From the NCBI GenBank assembly GCA_016842005.1, contig JAENYD010000013.1:1-64000 (forward strand): DNA of 64,000 bases. The letters run 5' to 3'. Origin of the DNA: Clostridium thermobutyricum. GTDB lineage: Bacteria; Bacillota; Clostridia; Ch29. The position numbers were made by a program, and so were the translations under genes. This document shows positions 51,351-61,012 of this stretch, one piece after another. The notes below the pieces were generated by a model. It was not told where the DNA came from and ran no database searches. It worked only from the letters and a program-made list of their open reading frames with translations. Positions within the stretch are counted from its first letter, which is position 1. Each line of letters begins with the position of its first letter.

Positions 51351-52514
51351 CTACCTCGCAGCAATCAGCCACCCCACTATAGTTTTCCATAGGGTGCTCA
51401 GAAATCCTCTTTTTTCTACCGTTTGTCCTGCCACCAGTTCTATCTTCCGGATTGTTTCCCCTTCCTGGTTGACCAGCAATTCTCCCACTTTTTGCCCTTT
51501 TTCCACCGGTGCGTTGATAAATTCAGGCATTTCCACCTCCCGCTTCAGGGTGTTCTCCTTTCCTTTCAGGACCAACACACTGACGTCTTCTCCGGGTTTG
51601 ACATCAACATACTCTTCTATGCCCTTGGAAACCCTTATCTGGTTAATCACGTCATCTTTTGCAGCAATAGGTACAGAGTTGTATCTTGCAAATCCATAGG
51701 TCAAAAGGTTCTCTGCCTCTCTAAATCTTGTCTCTGAAGTAGGGGCACCCATGACCACGCCGATGAGTCTCAGGTTTCCTTTTTTGGCCGTAACTGATAT
51801 ACAGTGTTTCGCCTTATCTGTAAACCCTGTTTTCAAGCCGTCAACACCGTCATACCTTCGGAGCAGCTTATTGGTGTTAACCATTGTAAAGGTCTTGAAC
51901 CTTCCTTCTTTTCCAATCTCAATGTCCTCCATCCAGATTGTGGTCCATTCAAATATCTTCTTGTGCTTTAACAGTTCCCTGGACATTACAGCCACATCAT
52001 GGGCGGAAGTATAATGCTCATCGTTATGAAGCCCATTACAGTTGACAAAATGGGTATCCTTCATCCCCAGTTCCTCAGCCCTTTTATTCATCATATCAAC
52101 AAACAGTTCTTCACTGCCTGCGATGTGCTCCGCTATGGCTACACTGGCATCATTACCGGAGGCAACAGTAATTGCCTTCAAAAGCTGTTCTACTGTCTTA
52201 CTTTCCCCGACTTCCATATAAAGCTGGCTGCCACCCATACTGGCCGCATACTGGCTTACGGTCACAACGTCATCCAGGCTTATGATCCCCTTCTCCAGAT
52301 TTTCCATGGCTATGAGCAGGGTCATTATTTTTGTAACGCTGGCCGGAAATACTTTAGCATGGGCATTCTGTTCAAACAAAATAGTCCCTGTATCTGCCTC
52401 CATTAAAATGCTGCCCGTGGCATCCACCTTCATATCCTGGGCAAAGACCGGATGAGCCAGTGCGGCAATCATTATAATAACCAGTAAGAATACAAGTGTC
52501 GACCTTTTTTTCAT
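51351..52514 (-). CDS. dacF: D-alanyl-D-alanine carboxypeptidase DacF type
   Basis: 387 residues. Signal peptide, SxxK in ASVTKIMTL, SxN in VASGNDASVAI and KTG in GLKTGFTDKAKHC, then the PBP5 beta domain and a C-terminal amphipathic helix. It is the second such enzyme in the window. AGGAGGG precedes ATG. It ends a run that starts at deoB/deoA, but a terminator separates it from deoA. Confidence 0.94.
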   Translation of the reverse strand: MKKRSTLVFLLVIIMIAALAHPVFAQDMKVDATGSILMEADTGTILFEQNAHAKVFPASVTKIMTLLIAMENLEKGIISLDDVVTVSQYAASMGGSQLYMEVGESKTVEQLLKAITVASGNDASVAIAEHIAGSEELFVDMMNKRAEELGMKDTHFVNCNGLHNDEHYTSAHDVAVMSRELLKHKKIFEWTTIWMEDIEIGKEGRFKTFTMVNTNKLLRRYDGVDGLKTGFTDKAKHCISVTAKKGNLRLIGVVMGAPTSETRFREAENLLTYGFARYNSVPIAAKDDVINQIRVSKGIEEYVDVKPGEDVSVLVLKGKENTLKREVEMPEFINAPVEKGQKVGELLVNQEGETIRKIELVAGQTVEKRGFLSTLWKTIVGWLIAAR

Positions 52515-52579
52515 TTTCCTCCCTCCTTATTTTGTTAGGTCATTATTAGATTAACCATCAGAAAAAACACTTATTCAAA

Positions 52580-52604
52580 ATAAAAAAAATGCGCCGTAGC
52601 GCAT
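52580..52604 (-). terminator. terminator after deoA
   Basis: Stem ATGCGC / GCGCAT with a CGTA loop and eight Ts on the minus strand. Confidence 0.88.
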
Positions 52605-52639
52605 CAATATTTAACAGATTGTGTTAAAAAAATTTTCCA

Positions 52640-53950
52640 TTATTTATATATATAGTCTTTTACTGTTTCCCTTTTTTCAACAGGCTGTTCGCATATTTCA
52701 ACCGATTGCTTGAACAGATCAAGGGCTTCCCTGATGTTTTCCGTCCTGTTATAGTGGAAGCAGGCTATTTTCTCCCCTTTTTCAACCGCATCCCCTATTT
52801 TCTTGTTCAGGACAATGCCTGCAGACAGGTCAATCGTATCCTCCTTCGTAGCTCTGCCTGCTCCCAGCATCATGGCGCTCCGGCCCACTGCTTCCGCTGA
52901 TATCCGGCTTATATATCCGCCGGACGAGGCCTTCACTTCATATATTTTCCCTGCCCGGGGAAGGATATGTTCGGGGTCTTCAACCGCCATCGGGTTTCCT
53001 CCCTGATTTTCGACAAACTCCTTGAACTTGTTCATGGCCTTGCCTGAAGCAATCAACGCATCCACCATTTCTCTGCCCTGTTCGGTATCGGCTGCCTTTT
53101 CCCCCAGTACCAGCATTACTGCTGCCAGTTCTCTGCACAACTGTCTTAAATCCTCCGGTCCCTGCCCTTTGAGAGTATCAATCGCTTCCCTTACTTCCAG
53201 GGCATTGCCGACTGCATAACCCAGTGGCTGCTCCATATCGCTGATAACCGCAACAGTTTTCCTTCCTACAGCATTTCCGATTTTAACCATTATGGATGCC
53301 AGTTTTCTGGCCTGTTCCATGTCTTTTATAAAAGCTCCGCTGCCCACCTTGACATCCAGCAATATCCGTCCGGCCCCCGAGGCAATTTTTTTACTCATTA
53401 TACTGCTGGCTATCAAAGAGACATTATCAACAGTGGCAGTAACATCCCTCAGGGCATACAATTTCTTGTCGGCTGGTGCCAGATTGCCCGTTTGTCCGGT
53501 AAGGGCAATACCTATTCTCTTGACAGATCTCATGAATTCTTTCATGGTCATTTCTGTTTTAAACCCGGGTATGGCTTCCAGCTTGTCTATCGTACCCCCG
53601 GTATGGCCCAGGCCTCTGCCCGACATCTTGGCTACAGGAATACCGGATGCCGCCACCAGCGGTACTATGACCAGTGACGTTTTGTCTCCCACTCCTCCTG
53701 TACTGTGCTTGTCAACTGTTATGCCGGGAATCTCGGCAAGACATAGCTGTTCTCCGGATGCAGCCATGGCCTCGGTCAGCAGGACTGTTTCCTCTTCATC
53801 CATTCCCCTGAAATATATGGCCATTAGCAAGGCGGAAATCTGGTAATCAGGTATCCGGTCCTTTACATATCCATCAATAAAATATCTTATTTCCTGCCCG
53901 GTAAACCGTCCTCCATCCCTTTTTTTCTTTATAATATCGTACATTCTCAT
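52640..53950 (-). CDS. deoA: Pyrimidine-nucleoside phosphorylase
   Basis: 436 residues. The family signature KMSGRGLGHTGGTIDKLE follows DKHSTGGVGDK; the C-terminal domain has a lone K-rich end. It splits uridine or thymidine to base and (deoxy)ribose-1-phosphate. ATG follows GGAGGGGG. Its product is used by DeoB, encoded directly upstream. Confidence 0.95.
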   Translation of the reverse strand: MRMYDIIKKKRDGGRFTGQEIRYFIDGYVKDRIPDYQISALLMAIYFRGMDEEETVLLTEAMAASGEQLCLAEIPGITVDKHSTGGVGDKTSLVIVPLVAASGIPVAKMSGRGLGHTGGTIDKLEAIPGFKTEMTMKEFMRSVKRIGIALTGQTGNLAPADKKLYALRDVTATVDNVSLIASSIMSKKIASGAGRILLDVKVGSGAFIKDMEQARKLASIMVKIGNAVGRKTVAVISDMEQPLGYAVGNALEVREAIDTLKGQGPEDLRQLCRELAAVMLVLGEKAADTEQGREMVDALIASGKAMNKFKEFVENQGGNPMAVEDPEHILPRAGKIYEVKASSGGYISRISAEAVGRSAMMLGAGRATKEDTIDLSAGIVLNKKIGDAVEKGEKIACFHYNRTENIREALDLFKQSVEICEQPVEKRETVKDYIYK

Positions 53951-54015
53951 AATTTAATGCACCCCCTCCATATAGTAAATCAATATATAGATAATCCGAT
54001 TCCGGAACCGTTTCT

Positions 54016-55185
54016 CTATATTAAAAGGTTCTTGAAGCTCTTTCCTCTTTTTAAACCGTATATCCCAAGGATATCAGCCACGGTAGCTCCAATATCTGCA
54101 AAGGATTCCCTTACACCCAGGTTTACACCTCTTTTAATCCTGTTTCCGTAGACCAGTACCGGTACGTATTCCCTTGAATGATCAGTACTGGAGGTAGTCG
54201 GGTCACAACCGTGGTCTGCAGTCAGTATCAGTATATCGCTGTCCCTGAGCTCTGACACCATTATGTCTACGGCCCTGTCCAGTTCTTTCAATGCCCCGGC
54301 ATAACCTTCCACGTTGTTCCTGTGACCGTATTTCATGTCAAAATCCACCAGGTTGGTGAATACTATGCCTTCGGTTCCATTTCTTATATACTCCAGGGTT
54401 TTATCAATCCCGTCCTTGTTCCCGCTTGTATGGACACCCCTGGTAATGCCTCTACCGCTGAATATATCGATAATCTTGCCAATGGCGGTAACTTCTATTC
54501 CCTGCTGACAGGCATAGTCCAGCAGGGTCTTTTCGGGCGGCTCCACAGAAAAATCTCTCCTGTTCGGAGTTCTGGTAAAAGCCCCCGGTTTGCCTGTAAA
54601 CGGTCTTGCTATCACCCGGGCGACCAGATGTTCCCCCACAAGAAGTTCTCTGGCCTTCCGGCATATTTCATACAGCTGTTCTACCGATATTATGTCTTCG
54701 TGAGCTGCCACCTGAAAAACACTGTCTGCTGATGTATATACTATGGGATAACCCGTATCCATATGCTGCGGCCCTAACTCCTCAATTATTACAGTACCTG
54801 ATGCAACCTTATTACCGATTGATTTCCTGCCTATAGCCCGTTCAAAGCTATCTATTACCGTACGGGGGAAACCTTCAGGATAAGTGGGAAAAGACTTTTC
54901 AAGTATCACGCCGGTAATCTCCCAGTGTCCCGTAGTAGTATCTTTACCCGACGATTTTTCCGCAGCCTTGCCAAAACAGCCAATGGGAGCCCTGAACTCC
55001 GGTATATCGGGAGTTCCCTCAATATTTCCCAGTCCCAGACGCTCCAGGCCGGGAAGGGAAAAACCGCTAACATTCCTGTATATATTGCCCAGGGTATTGC
55101 TACCCTGGTCGTTGTACCTGTCGGCATCGGGCAGTTCACCTATGCCAACGCTGTCCATAACAATCAGTATTACCCTGCTGAACAC
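54016..55185 (-). CDS. deoB: Phosphopentomutase
   Basis: 389 residues of the alkaline-phosphatase-like metalloenzyme family. [18 protein letters not shown] carries the metal Asp, then DTTTGHWEI with the catalytic Thr, and [28 protein letters not shown]. It converts ribose-1-P to ribose-5-P. Start is GTG behind AGGAGGAGAT. Part of a deoB-deoA unit. Confidence 0.96.
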   Translation of the reverse strand: MFSRVILIVMDSVGIGELPDADRYNDQGSNTLGNIYRNVSGFSLPGLERLGLGNIEGTPDIPEFRAPIGCFGKAAEKSSGKDTTTGHWEITGVILEKSFPTYPEGFPRTVIDSFERAIGRKSIGNKVASGTVIIEELGPQHMDTGYPIVYTSADSVFQVAAHEDIISVEQLYEICRKARELLVGEHLVARVIARPFTGKPGAFTRTPNRRDFSVEPPEKTLLDYACQQGIEVTAIGKIIDIFSGRGITRGVHTSGNKDGIDKTLEYIRNGTEGIVFTNLVDFDMKYGHRNNVEGYAGALKELDRAVDIMVSELRDSDILILTADHGCDPTTSSTDHSREYVPVLVYGNRIKRGVNLGVRESFADIGATVADILGIYGLKRGKSFKNLLI

Positions 55186-55240
55186 GTATATCTCCTCCTA
55201 TCTGACAGTATACTTCATTTGCAGGCCGTTATTACCCCTA

Positions 55241-55264
55241 ATAAATAAACGGGCTCTTAAGCCC
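55241..55264 (-). terminator. terminator at end of xerD
   Basis: Stem GGGCT / AGCCC overlapping the stop codon, then GTTTATTTATT on the minus strand. Confidence 0.7.
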
Positions 55265-56144
55265 TTGGGTGTGCTTTCTTATAAACCTCTTTGATACGGT
55301 TTTTTATAATCTGTGTATATACCTGGGTGGTCGAAATATCCGAATGTCCCAGCATTTCCTGGACCGATTTGAGGTCGGCTCCGTTCTCAAGCAGATGGGC
55401 AGCAAATGAATGACGAAGAGTATGAGGTGTGATGCCTTTACTGATATTTGATTGATCGGTGTATCTCTTGACTATCTTCCAGAATCCCTGTCTTGTAAGC
55501 CGTTTGCCCTGGTAGTTAACATAAAGGGATTTTGTTCTGCTGTCTTTCACCAGATAGGACCTGCTGCAGCTCAGATATTTTTCGAGGGCTTCAAGGGCAA
55601 TGGATCCCACAGGGACAATCCTTTCCCTGTCGTTATTCTTGCAGCATTTTATGTAGCCGAGCTCAATATTTGCATCTGTAACGTTCAGGGATATGAGCTC
55701 TGAAACCCTTATACCGGTAGCATATAAAAGTTCCAGCATGGATTTGTCTCTTATGCCCTTCACATCACTGCAGTCCGGCTGTGCAAGCAGTAGTTCCACT
55801 TCTTCGCTGGTAAGAATGGTGGGCAGTTTTTTTTCAATCTTGGGAGATTCCAGGTTAAGAGTAGGATCTTTATCAATAATCTGTTGGGAAACCAGATAAT
55901 GATAGAAAGCCCTCAGAGACGCCAGGTTTCTGGATATAGTAGAAGTAGCTCTGCCTTTCTTCTGCAGAAACAGCAGGTATGTAATAATGGTAGTCTTATT
56001 AGTATTATTGAAACTGAATATGTTCTTGTTTTCCAGATATTCTATGTACTGTCTCAAGTCTCTTCCGTATGATTCTACTGTATTATCCGATAATTTTCTG
56101 GTTTCCTTCAAAAATTTCAGAAAGCGTTTGATTAAATCCATCAT
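55257..56144 (-). CDS. xerD: Tyrosine recombinase XerD type
   Basis: 295 residues. N-terminal SAM-like domain (LSDNTVESYGRDLRQYI) and catalytic domain with Arg in LLYATGIRVSELISL, HTLRHSFAAHLLENG (HxxR), the GHSDISTTQVYT block and Tyr nucleophile. It resolves chromosome dimers at dif. Its position between ald and deoB matches other Clostridia. No phage genes are near, so it is not an integrase by context. Confidence 0.95.
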   Translation of the reverse strand: MMDLIKRFLKFLKETRKLSDNTVESYGRDLRQYIEYLENKNIFSFNNTNKTTIITYLLFLQKKGRATSTISRNLASLRAFYHYLVSQQIIDKDPTLNLESPKIEKKLPTILTSEEVELLLAQPDCSDVKGIRDKSMLELLYATGIRVSELISLNVTDANIELGYIKCCKNNDRERIVPVGSIALEALEKYLSCSRSYLVKDSRTKSLYVNYQGKRLTRQGFWKIVKRYTDQSNISKGITPHTLRHSFAAHLLENGADLKSVQEMLGHSDISTTQVYTQIIKNRIKEVYKKAHPRA

Positions 56145-56321
56145 TTTTTTAAAGATCCCCTTTTAACTTTTTTGTACTATAACTTATATTTTCAACATGG
56201 AAGTAAAAATTCCTCTATTTATTGCTTTATTAAACCGAATCCTTCGGTATGGTTATTATACCCAACATTTAGCTAAATATTAGCATTTCCCCCTATTATC
56301 CCCGAATTTTCTCATGCATCA

Positions 56322-56358
56322 ATAAAAACAGAACGCCTACCCCATAGGAGTAAGCGTT
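56322..56358 (-). terminator. terminator after ald
   Basis: Imperfect stem AACGC-TAC-CC / GG-GTA-GCGTT then TTTTTATTG on the minus strand. Confidence 0.75.
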
Positions 56359-56381
56359 ATTACCGGCTCCATTGCAAGCCT

Positions 56382-57497
56382 CTATAGTACTTCTTCTGCG
56401 GGCGTATAGTCCAGCCCATGGGCCTCTGCTACCGCTTTGAATGTAAGCTTGCCTTTGTATACGTTAAGTCCTCTCTTCAAAGCGATGTCAGTTTTGCACG
56501 CCTTTTCCGCACCCAGGTTTGCTATCTTAAGGGCATAGGGAAGGGTGGCATTGGTCAGGGCAAAGGTTGATGTTCTTGGTACAGCACCGGGAATATTCGG
56601 TACTGAGTAGTGCATTACGCCGAATTTTTCAAATACGGGGTCTTCGTGACTTGTTATCCTGTCCATCGTCTGAACGGTTCCGCCCTGGTCTATGGCTACA
56701 TCGACTATGGCTGCGCCTTTGTTCATACTCTTAACCATTTCTTCGGTCACCAGTTTGGGTGCCTTGGCTCCGGGAATCAATACCGCCCCTACGAACATGT
56801 CTGCACCCTTAAGGGCTTCGGCCAGGTTGAAGCTGTTAGACATAAGAGTTTTAACTTTGTTTCCGAATATATCGTCAAGATAAGCAAGACGTTTTGCGCT
56901 AACATCAAGTATGGTTACATCAGCACCCAGTCCAACGGCCATCTTGGCCGCATTAATGCCAACATTACCTCCGCCAAGGATAACGACCTTTGCCGGAAGT
57001 ACTCCGGGGACTCCACCCAGGAGCATACCTCTTCCGCCCATTATCTTCTCCAGCATCCTTGCTCCTATTTGAACAGCCATCCTGCCGGCCACTTCACTCA
57101 TGGGGGCCAGCAGCGGGAGAGAACCATCCTCGGGCTGTACAGTCTCATAGGCAATGCCTATAATCTTTGCATCCAGCAGTGCTTTTGTCAGTGTTGGTTC
57201 AGGAGCCAGGTGAAGATATGTAAACAGTATCTGGTTTTCTTTGAATAGTCCGTATTCTGGTGGCAGAGGCTCTTTAACCTTCATTATCATATCAGCCTTG
57301 GCAAACACTTCTTTCGGGGTATCCAGTATCTCAGCACCGGCAGCAGTATATTCTTCATCGGTGATACCGCTGCCTACGCCTGCGGATTTCTCTATTATCA
57401 CTTGGTGTCCGGCCTTAATAAAGGCTTCTACTCCGGCAGGTGTAATGGCTACCCTGTTCTCGTTTTTCTTGATTTCTTTAGTAACACCAACAATCAT
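56382..57497 (-). CDS. ald: Alanine dehydrogenase
   Basis: 371 residues. [21 protein letters not shown] at the start, active-site His/Lys regions, and the NAD motif [17 protein letters not shown] near residue 168; [27 protein letters not shown] follows. It interconverts alanine and pyruvate. ATG at 57497 is chosen with GGGAG 9 bases upstream. A strong promoter is visible. Confidence 0.95.
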   Translation of the reverse strand: MIVGVTKEIKKNENRVAITPAGVEAFIKAGHQVIIEKSAGVGSGITDEEYTAAGAEILDTPKEVFAKADMIMKVKEPLPPEYGLFKENQILFTYLHLAPEPTLTKALLDAKIIGIAYETVQPEDGSLPLLAPMSEVAGRMAVQIGARMLEKIMGGRGMLLGGVPGVLPAKVVILGGGNVGINAAKMAVGLGADVTILDVSAKRLAYLDDIFGNKVKTLMSNSFNLAEALKGADMFVGAVLIPGAKAPKLVTEEMVKSMNKGAAIVDVAIDQGGTVQTMDRITSHEDPVFEKFGVMHYSVPNIPGAVPRTSTFALTNATLPYALKIANLGAEKACKTDIALKRGLNVYKGKLTFKAVAEAHGLDYTPAEEVL

Positions 57498-57552
57498 ACT
57501 AAAACACTCCCTCATGTTTTTTTGGGTAGTATTGCTTGTCAACCCAGTTATA

Positions 57553-57581
57553 ATTATACACCCGCCCGGATTATCCTTCAA
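57553..57581 (-). promoter_or_regulatory. promoter of ald
   Basis: Minus-strand TTGAAG, 17-base spacer, TATAAT. Confidence 0.8.
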
Positions 57582-57619
57582 TAAAATTTTGTAAATATTT
57601 TAACAATGGTTATAATTTT

Positions 57620-58240
57620 TTAGAAGGCGAACATCTTCATAAATACCGGAGTAATATATCCTTCTATGCAGGTTCCGACAAAAACCGTGATAAGAGCGAC
57701 AACCATGTTGAGGGAGTAAATAAGCAATTCGTTGAAAAAACTCTTCCTGTGTCTTGATTTTCTTCTCCTGACCAGCGTCCATGAAAACCCGATGCCCATC
57801 ACCCCTGCAGCAATAATGCCGGGTACGATTAACAGATTCTGAGGTAGGATAGCTGCCAGTGCAAACAAAAACCCCCTTAATCCCATTTCTTCCGCCAGAA
57901 ATCCTACCGAAAACCCTATAATAAAGCCTTTAATTCCCACAATCATAAGAATAAAAACAGCTCCTATTACCGTAATGCCCAAAAACCATATCAAAATAAC
58001 AAACTGCATATTATTAACCAGTGACTGCCTGAATACCTCACCTGAATAAACAGGTTCTTTATCAAGGACATTAAAAAATCCCTGGAAATAACTTACCAGT
58101 TCTCCTTTCTGGTCTTCCCCCAGGGCATCCACTGTGAATGCCCCGGCTGAAATCCCTGCGATGAAAAAAATAAGTACCACAATGTAAAGAAACAAAAAAG
58201 TCCTTATATGCTTCAATACTATGTGTCTTATAGAACCCAC
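57620..58240 (-). CDS. spoIIM: Stage II sporulation protein M
   Basis: 206 residues with about five membrane helices. SpoIIM joins SpoIID and SpoIIP to dissolve septal peptidoglycan during engulfment. Hallmarks are FLFLYIVVLIFFIAGISAGAF and the polar tail. The GTG start at 58240 has GGAGGTG upstream. A 9-bp hairpin ends right at that ribosome site. Confidence 0.95.
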   Translation of the reverse strand: MGSIRHIVLKHIRTFLFLYIVVLIFFIAGISAGAFTVDALGEDQKGELVSYFQGFFNVLDKEPVYSGEVFRQSLVNNMQFVILIWFLGITVIGAVFILMIVGIKGFIIGFSVGFLAEEMGLRGFLFALAAILPQNLLIVPGIIAAGVMGIGFSWTLVRRRKSRHRKSFFNELLIYSLNMVVALITVFVGTCIEGYITPVFMKMFAF

Positions 58241-58253
58241 AAAAAACACCTCC

Positions 58254-58299
58254 GGGCACAACCCTTTACCAGAACCCTGGTATAGTAAATGTTATGCCC
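58254..58299 (-). promoter_or_regulatory. leader hairpin at spoIIM ribosome site
   Basis: GGGCATAAC pairs with GTTGTGCCC (58291-58299 with 58254-58262, one G-T), with an inner ACCAG/CTGGT stem. GGAGG follows at once, so the stem may affect translation or end the nudF transcript. Confidence 0.45.
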
Positions 58300-58352
58300 G
58301 TCTACTTTTCTTTATGCCATATGTTTTTATACGATGGAAATATTCCCGGTCA

Positions 58353-58880
58353 CTACCTCCTGTTGAGCAGCGCCAGCACCCCTATGATTGTTTTGCTGTC
58401 TCTTATGCTGCCTTCCGCTATCATCTTCACAGCTTTATCAATATCCAGTTCCATAACCTCCACCTTTTCATCCTCGTCCGGGTTTGCTTCTCCGGGAGTA
58501 AGGTATGTAGCCATAAAGAGATGTAAAATCTCATTGGAAAACCCCGGTGAGGTGTAAAAACTGAACAAATATTCGATTTTGCCGGCACTGTAGCCTGTCT
58601 CCTCCTCCAGTTCCCTGACAGCACAGGTTTCAGGGTCCTCACCGTCTTCCAGTTTTCCTGCAGGAAGTTCGATAAGCGTTTTTTCCACCGGTTTTCGGTA
58701 CTGGCTGACAAATACAATTTTCCCATCCTTTTTTACAGGAATAATGCATACTGCTCCCGGATGCTCCACTATTTCCCTTGTGGAAATATTCCCTCCCGCC
58801 AGTTCAACCGTATCTACCTTCAGGTTGATAACCCTGCCCTTATATATCTCTTTGCTGTCCAGCGTCCTTTCCAGTGTTAT
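58353..58880 (-). CDS. nudF: ADP-ribose pyrophosphatase, Nudix family
   Basis: About 175 residues. Nudix box GKLEDGEDPETCAVRELEEETGY is complete, with SPGFSNEILHLF typical of ADPRase. Homology should begin at TLERTLDSKEIYKGRVI, but there is no ATG, GTG or TTG near. An AAAGGAGAGG site lies before an ATA codon (58880) and a CTG (58874); one of them is the likely start. Longer frames would run into the mciZ-like gene on the other strand. Confidence 0.9.
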   Translation of the reverse strand: MTLERTLDSKEIYKGRVINLKVDTVELAGGNISTREIVEHPGAVCIIPVKKDGKIVFVSQYRKPVEKTLIELPAGKLEDGEDPETCAVRELEEETGYSAGKIEYLFSFYTSPGFSNEILHLFMATYLTPGEANPDEDEKVEVMELDIDKAVKMIAEGSIRDSKTIIGVLALLNRR

Positions 58881-58983
58881 CCTCTCCTTTCCCCTGTCTT
58901 CATATATATTGAATGAATAACTGCCCGCCGTCCTGAATAAATTATATGGTACAGAAACCTGTCCGAAAGGAGTTGATTGGCAT

Positions 58984-59112
58984 ATGTATAAAATAACCAC
59001 CCCCAACAGGCTTTATATCATCGGTAAAGCACATGAGATACTGGATGTCCTGGATGCCATAAGCCAGAAGCACTATTACCTCAAAACTTTCCTGGATAGC
59101 CGGAAAAACTAA
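58984..59112 (+). CDS. mciZ: MciZ-like FtsZ-inhibitor peptide
   Basis: A 42-residue plus-strand frame with AAAGGAG 11 bases before ATG. LYIIGKAHEILDVL and YYLKTFL match, as I recall it, B. subtilis MciZ (40 residues, VVLVGKAWEI...YVKDWI), which caps FtsZ filaments in the sporulating mother cell. In B. subtilis mciZ also lies by nudF and spoIIM, the same neighbours as here. Its 3' end overlaps the DUF3866 stop by 4 bases. Confidence 0.75.
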   Translation: MYKITTPNRLYIIGKAHEILDVLDAISQKHYYLKTFLDSRKN

Positions 59113-60182
59113 TCAATATAATCCAGTGCCACCCTGGCCGAAGCCCCCAGCGCCTGAAAAAATTCCGGGTCCTCTTTCACCCCGCGGCCCATTGTTGTTA
59201 TACTAAGTCCGTAATCTTCCATAGCCTGAAATACCTGTTCCCCTTGCGTATATATTATCCTGTGTTTTCTGTCCAGTTTATGGTCCGCTACCTGCTGTCT
59301 GATATATTGCATCTTTTGTTCCTCCAGTACAGGCAGGGGCACCAGCGCCCGTGTCCTGGCAATACGATCCAGTACCTTGATGGTATGATGACTTATACCC
59401 CTGTGCCTCTCCCTTGTATCGGCAAAACTGATCCGGGGAACTGCCACGGGAACACCTCCCAGGGTGTTTATACCGTCAATGATGTAGCCCTGTTCAATAC
59501 CGGTAAACCCAAAGCCTGTGCCCGTACCCACAATACCGGGCCCCATCGCTACAACGGCGGTATGGCATCCTGCCGCTTCCCGGGCAGCTATAATCCCCGT
59601 ATAGAAATTTACCGCCTCCATATCACCACCAAAAGCGTTACCGCAGGTTATCGAGGCATCAAGGAGGTTTTTCTCCTTCAATTCCCGGACAGTCCTGCTG
59701 AAAGCAATGGGAAGAGCCGCCCCGTCCGTCATTATATAAGCAATCCTGGTTTCCGGTTTCATCATTTTAATAAGGGCGCATATGGGCCCCACCATGCTGT
59801 GCAGGGTAGCGGCAATCACCGGAAACCCGTCGAGGTCCTCAAAATCCCTGATTTTTTCATGCCACCGGCTCTGCTGTTCTTCCACCGACAGACACTTGAC
59901 CTGAAGAGGTGTATATCTCAGTTTCATTATATGCCCCGGGCCTGACAGGTCCCTCTCCCGGTTATCCAGATTTGCTATTACAAAATGATAGCCCCCTGTC
60001 CCCAAACCCAGGGAGCATGCTGTTGTATTCAGTAACACCCTGTCGCCGGTTTGCACCAGGCCCGACATATGGCAATAGACCATTGCCTTTTCTTGTTTTC
60101 CTTCAAAGGACACCATGACTTCCTGTATATCCTCCGTTTCAGAAACAATACGATCAACACATGCTTCCCTGACCTGTATCAT
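59109..60182 (-). CDS. DUF3866 family protein, unknown function
   Basis: 357 residues of the DUF3866 family. Conserved Gly-rich segments GLGTGGYHFVIANL, VVAMGPGIVGTGTGFGF and GISHHTIKVL are visible. No enzyme activity is known. ATG at 60182 is preferred, with GGGAG upstream, and it overlaps the previous gene by 4 bases. It is the last gene of the steA-led operon. Confidence 0.85.
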   Translation of the reverse strand: MIQVREACVDRIVSETEDIQEVMVSFEGKQEKAMVYCHMSGLVQTGDRVLLNTTACSLGLGTGGYHFVIANLDNRERDLSGPGHIMKLRYTPLQVKCLSVEEQQSRWHEKIRDFEDLDGFPVIAATLHSMVGPICALIKMMKPETRIAYIMTDGAALPIAFSRTVRELKEKNLLDASITCGNAFGGDMEAVNFYTGIIAAREAAGCHTAVVAMGPGIVGTGTGFGFTGIEQGYIIDGINTLGGVPVAVPRISFADTRERHRGISHHTIKVLDRIARTRALVPLPVLEEQKMQYIRQQVADHKLDRKHRIIYTQGEQVFQAMEDYGLSITTMGRGVKEDPEFFQALGASARVALDYID

Positions 60183-61012
60183 CCTGCTCTCCCACCCTTC
60201 CCGTTCACAGTTCCCAGACCGTCTATAAACCGCAGCAGCCTGTTCCTGTTGATTAAATCCGTGAAGGAGTATTTTTCCGCAAACAGGTGTATCAGAATCA
60301 GGGCGGCTGCTGTCCACCCTTTGGCTGTAATACCGGCGGCAAGGCTGAAATATATGCCCATTGAAATGCCCAGTATGTTTGAACCCACGTCTCCCATCAT
60401 ACCTTTCCCCTTAAAATCAACCGGCATATATGCCAGAATACTTCCGGTCAGCGGGAAAAGCAGGTAACAGTAGGCTGACCCCATCCCTGCGGCCAGGGAC
60501 ACTCCCCATACCAGGAAAAAAAACTTGATAGCCCTTCCCGGTCTGAGGTCCATCAGGTTAAGCATGTTTGTAAAAAGGGCAATTATCAATGCATTCAATA
60601 TCCACTGAACAACTGTCTGTGAAATAAACAGGGATATCACCGAAGCTGTCAGCCCCCCCATAAGGGCCTTGAATCCTCCAGTGGTCAGGGTACCTTCAAA
60701 AAGGCTTTTCATATGTCCTTTAAAACCAAGGGTATCTCTGTTCCCCAGCAGGTCATCCACAATACCGGCGAACCCTATTACGGTAATACCCATAAGATTG
60801 AGTAAAAGCAGCTTTTTATCAGCCTCATCCAGAAAAAGCATAACAGCTATCCCCGCTATGATCGAAGGAATAAACACAATCCCTATTCCAGCCGGAATAT
60901 TCTCCCCCATGAAGTTTTTCCTTACCGCCCCCGCACTTCTCAGCATAAAAGTCAGATAGGGCAGAAATACAAAGGTAACTAAAAAGGTAACCGGTATTAC
61001 TGCAATAGTCAT
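60179..61012 (-). CDS. MraY/WecA-like phospho-sugar polyprenyl transferase
   Basis: 277 residues, about ten helices. PNPT motifs: GIVDDLLGNRD (DDxxD), TNMLNLMDLRPGRA (NxxNxxD) and MMGDVGSNILG. The usual C-terminal HIHH-type motif is absent, so it is a divergent branch. It should load a sugar-1-phosphate on undecaprenyl phosphate. It overlaps genes on both sides by 4 bases. Confidence 0.85.
   Translation of the reverse strand: MTIAVIPVTFLVTFVFLPYLTFMLRSAGAVRKNFMGENIPAGIGIVFIPSIIAGIAVMLFLDEADKKLLLLNLMGITVIGFAGIVDDLLGNRDTLGFKGHMKSLFEGTLTTGGFKALMGGLTASVISLFISQTVVQWILNALIIALFTNMLNLMDLRPGRAIKFFFLVWGVSLAAGMGSAYCYLLFPLTGSILAYMPVDFKGKGMMGDVGSNILGISMGIYFSLAAGITAKGWTAAALILIHLFAEKYSFTDLINRNRLLRFIDGLGTVNGKGGRAG

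Noticed and set aside
55257-56144. Prophage integrase
   Set aside because: The protein is XerD-like, in a conserved housekeeping order (deoB, ald, spoIIM), with no phage genes or attachment repeats.
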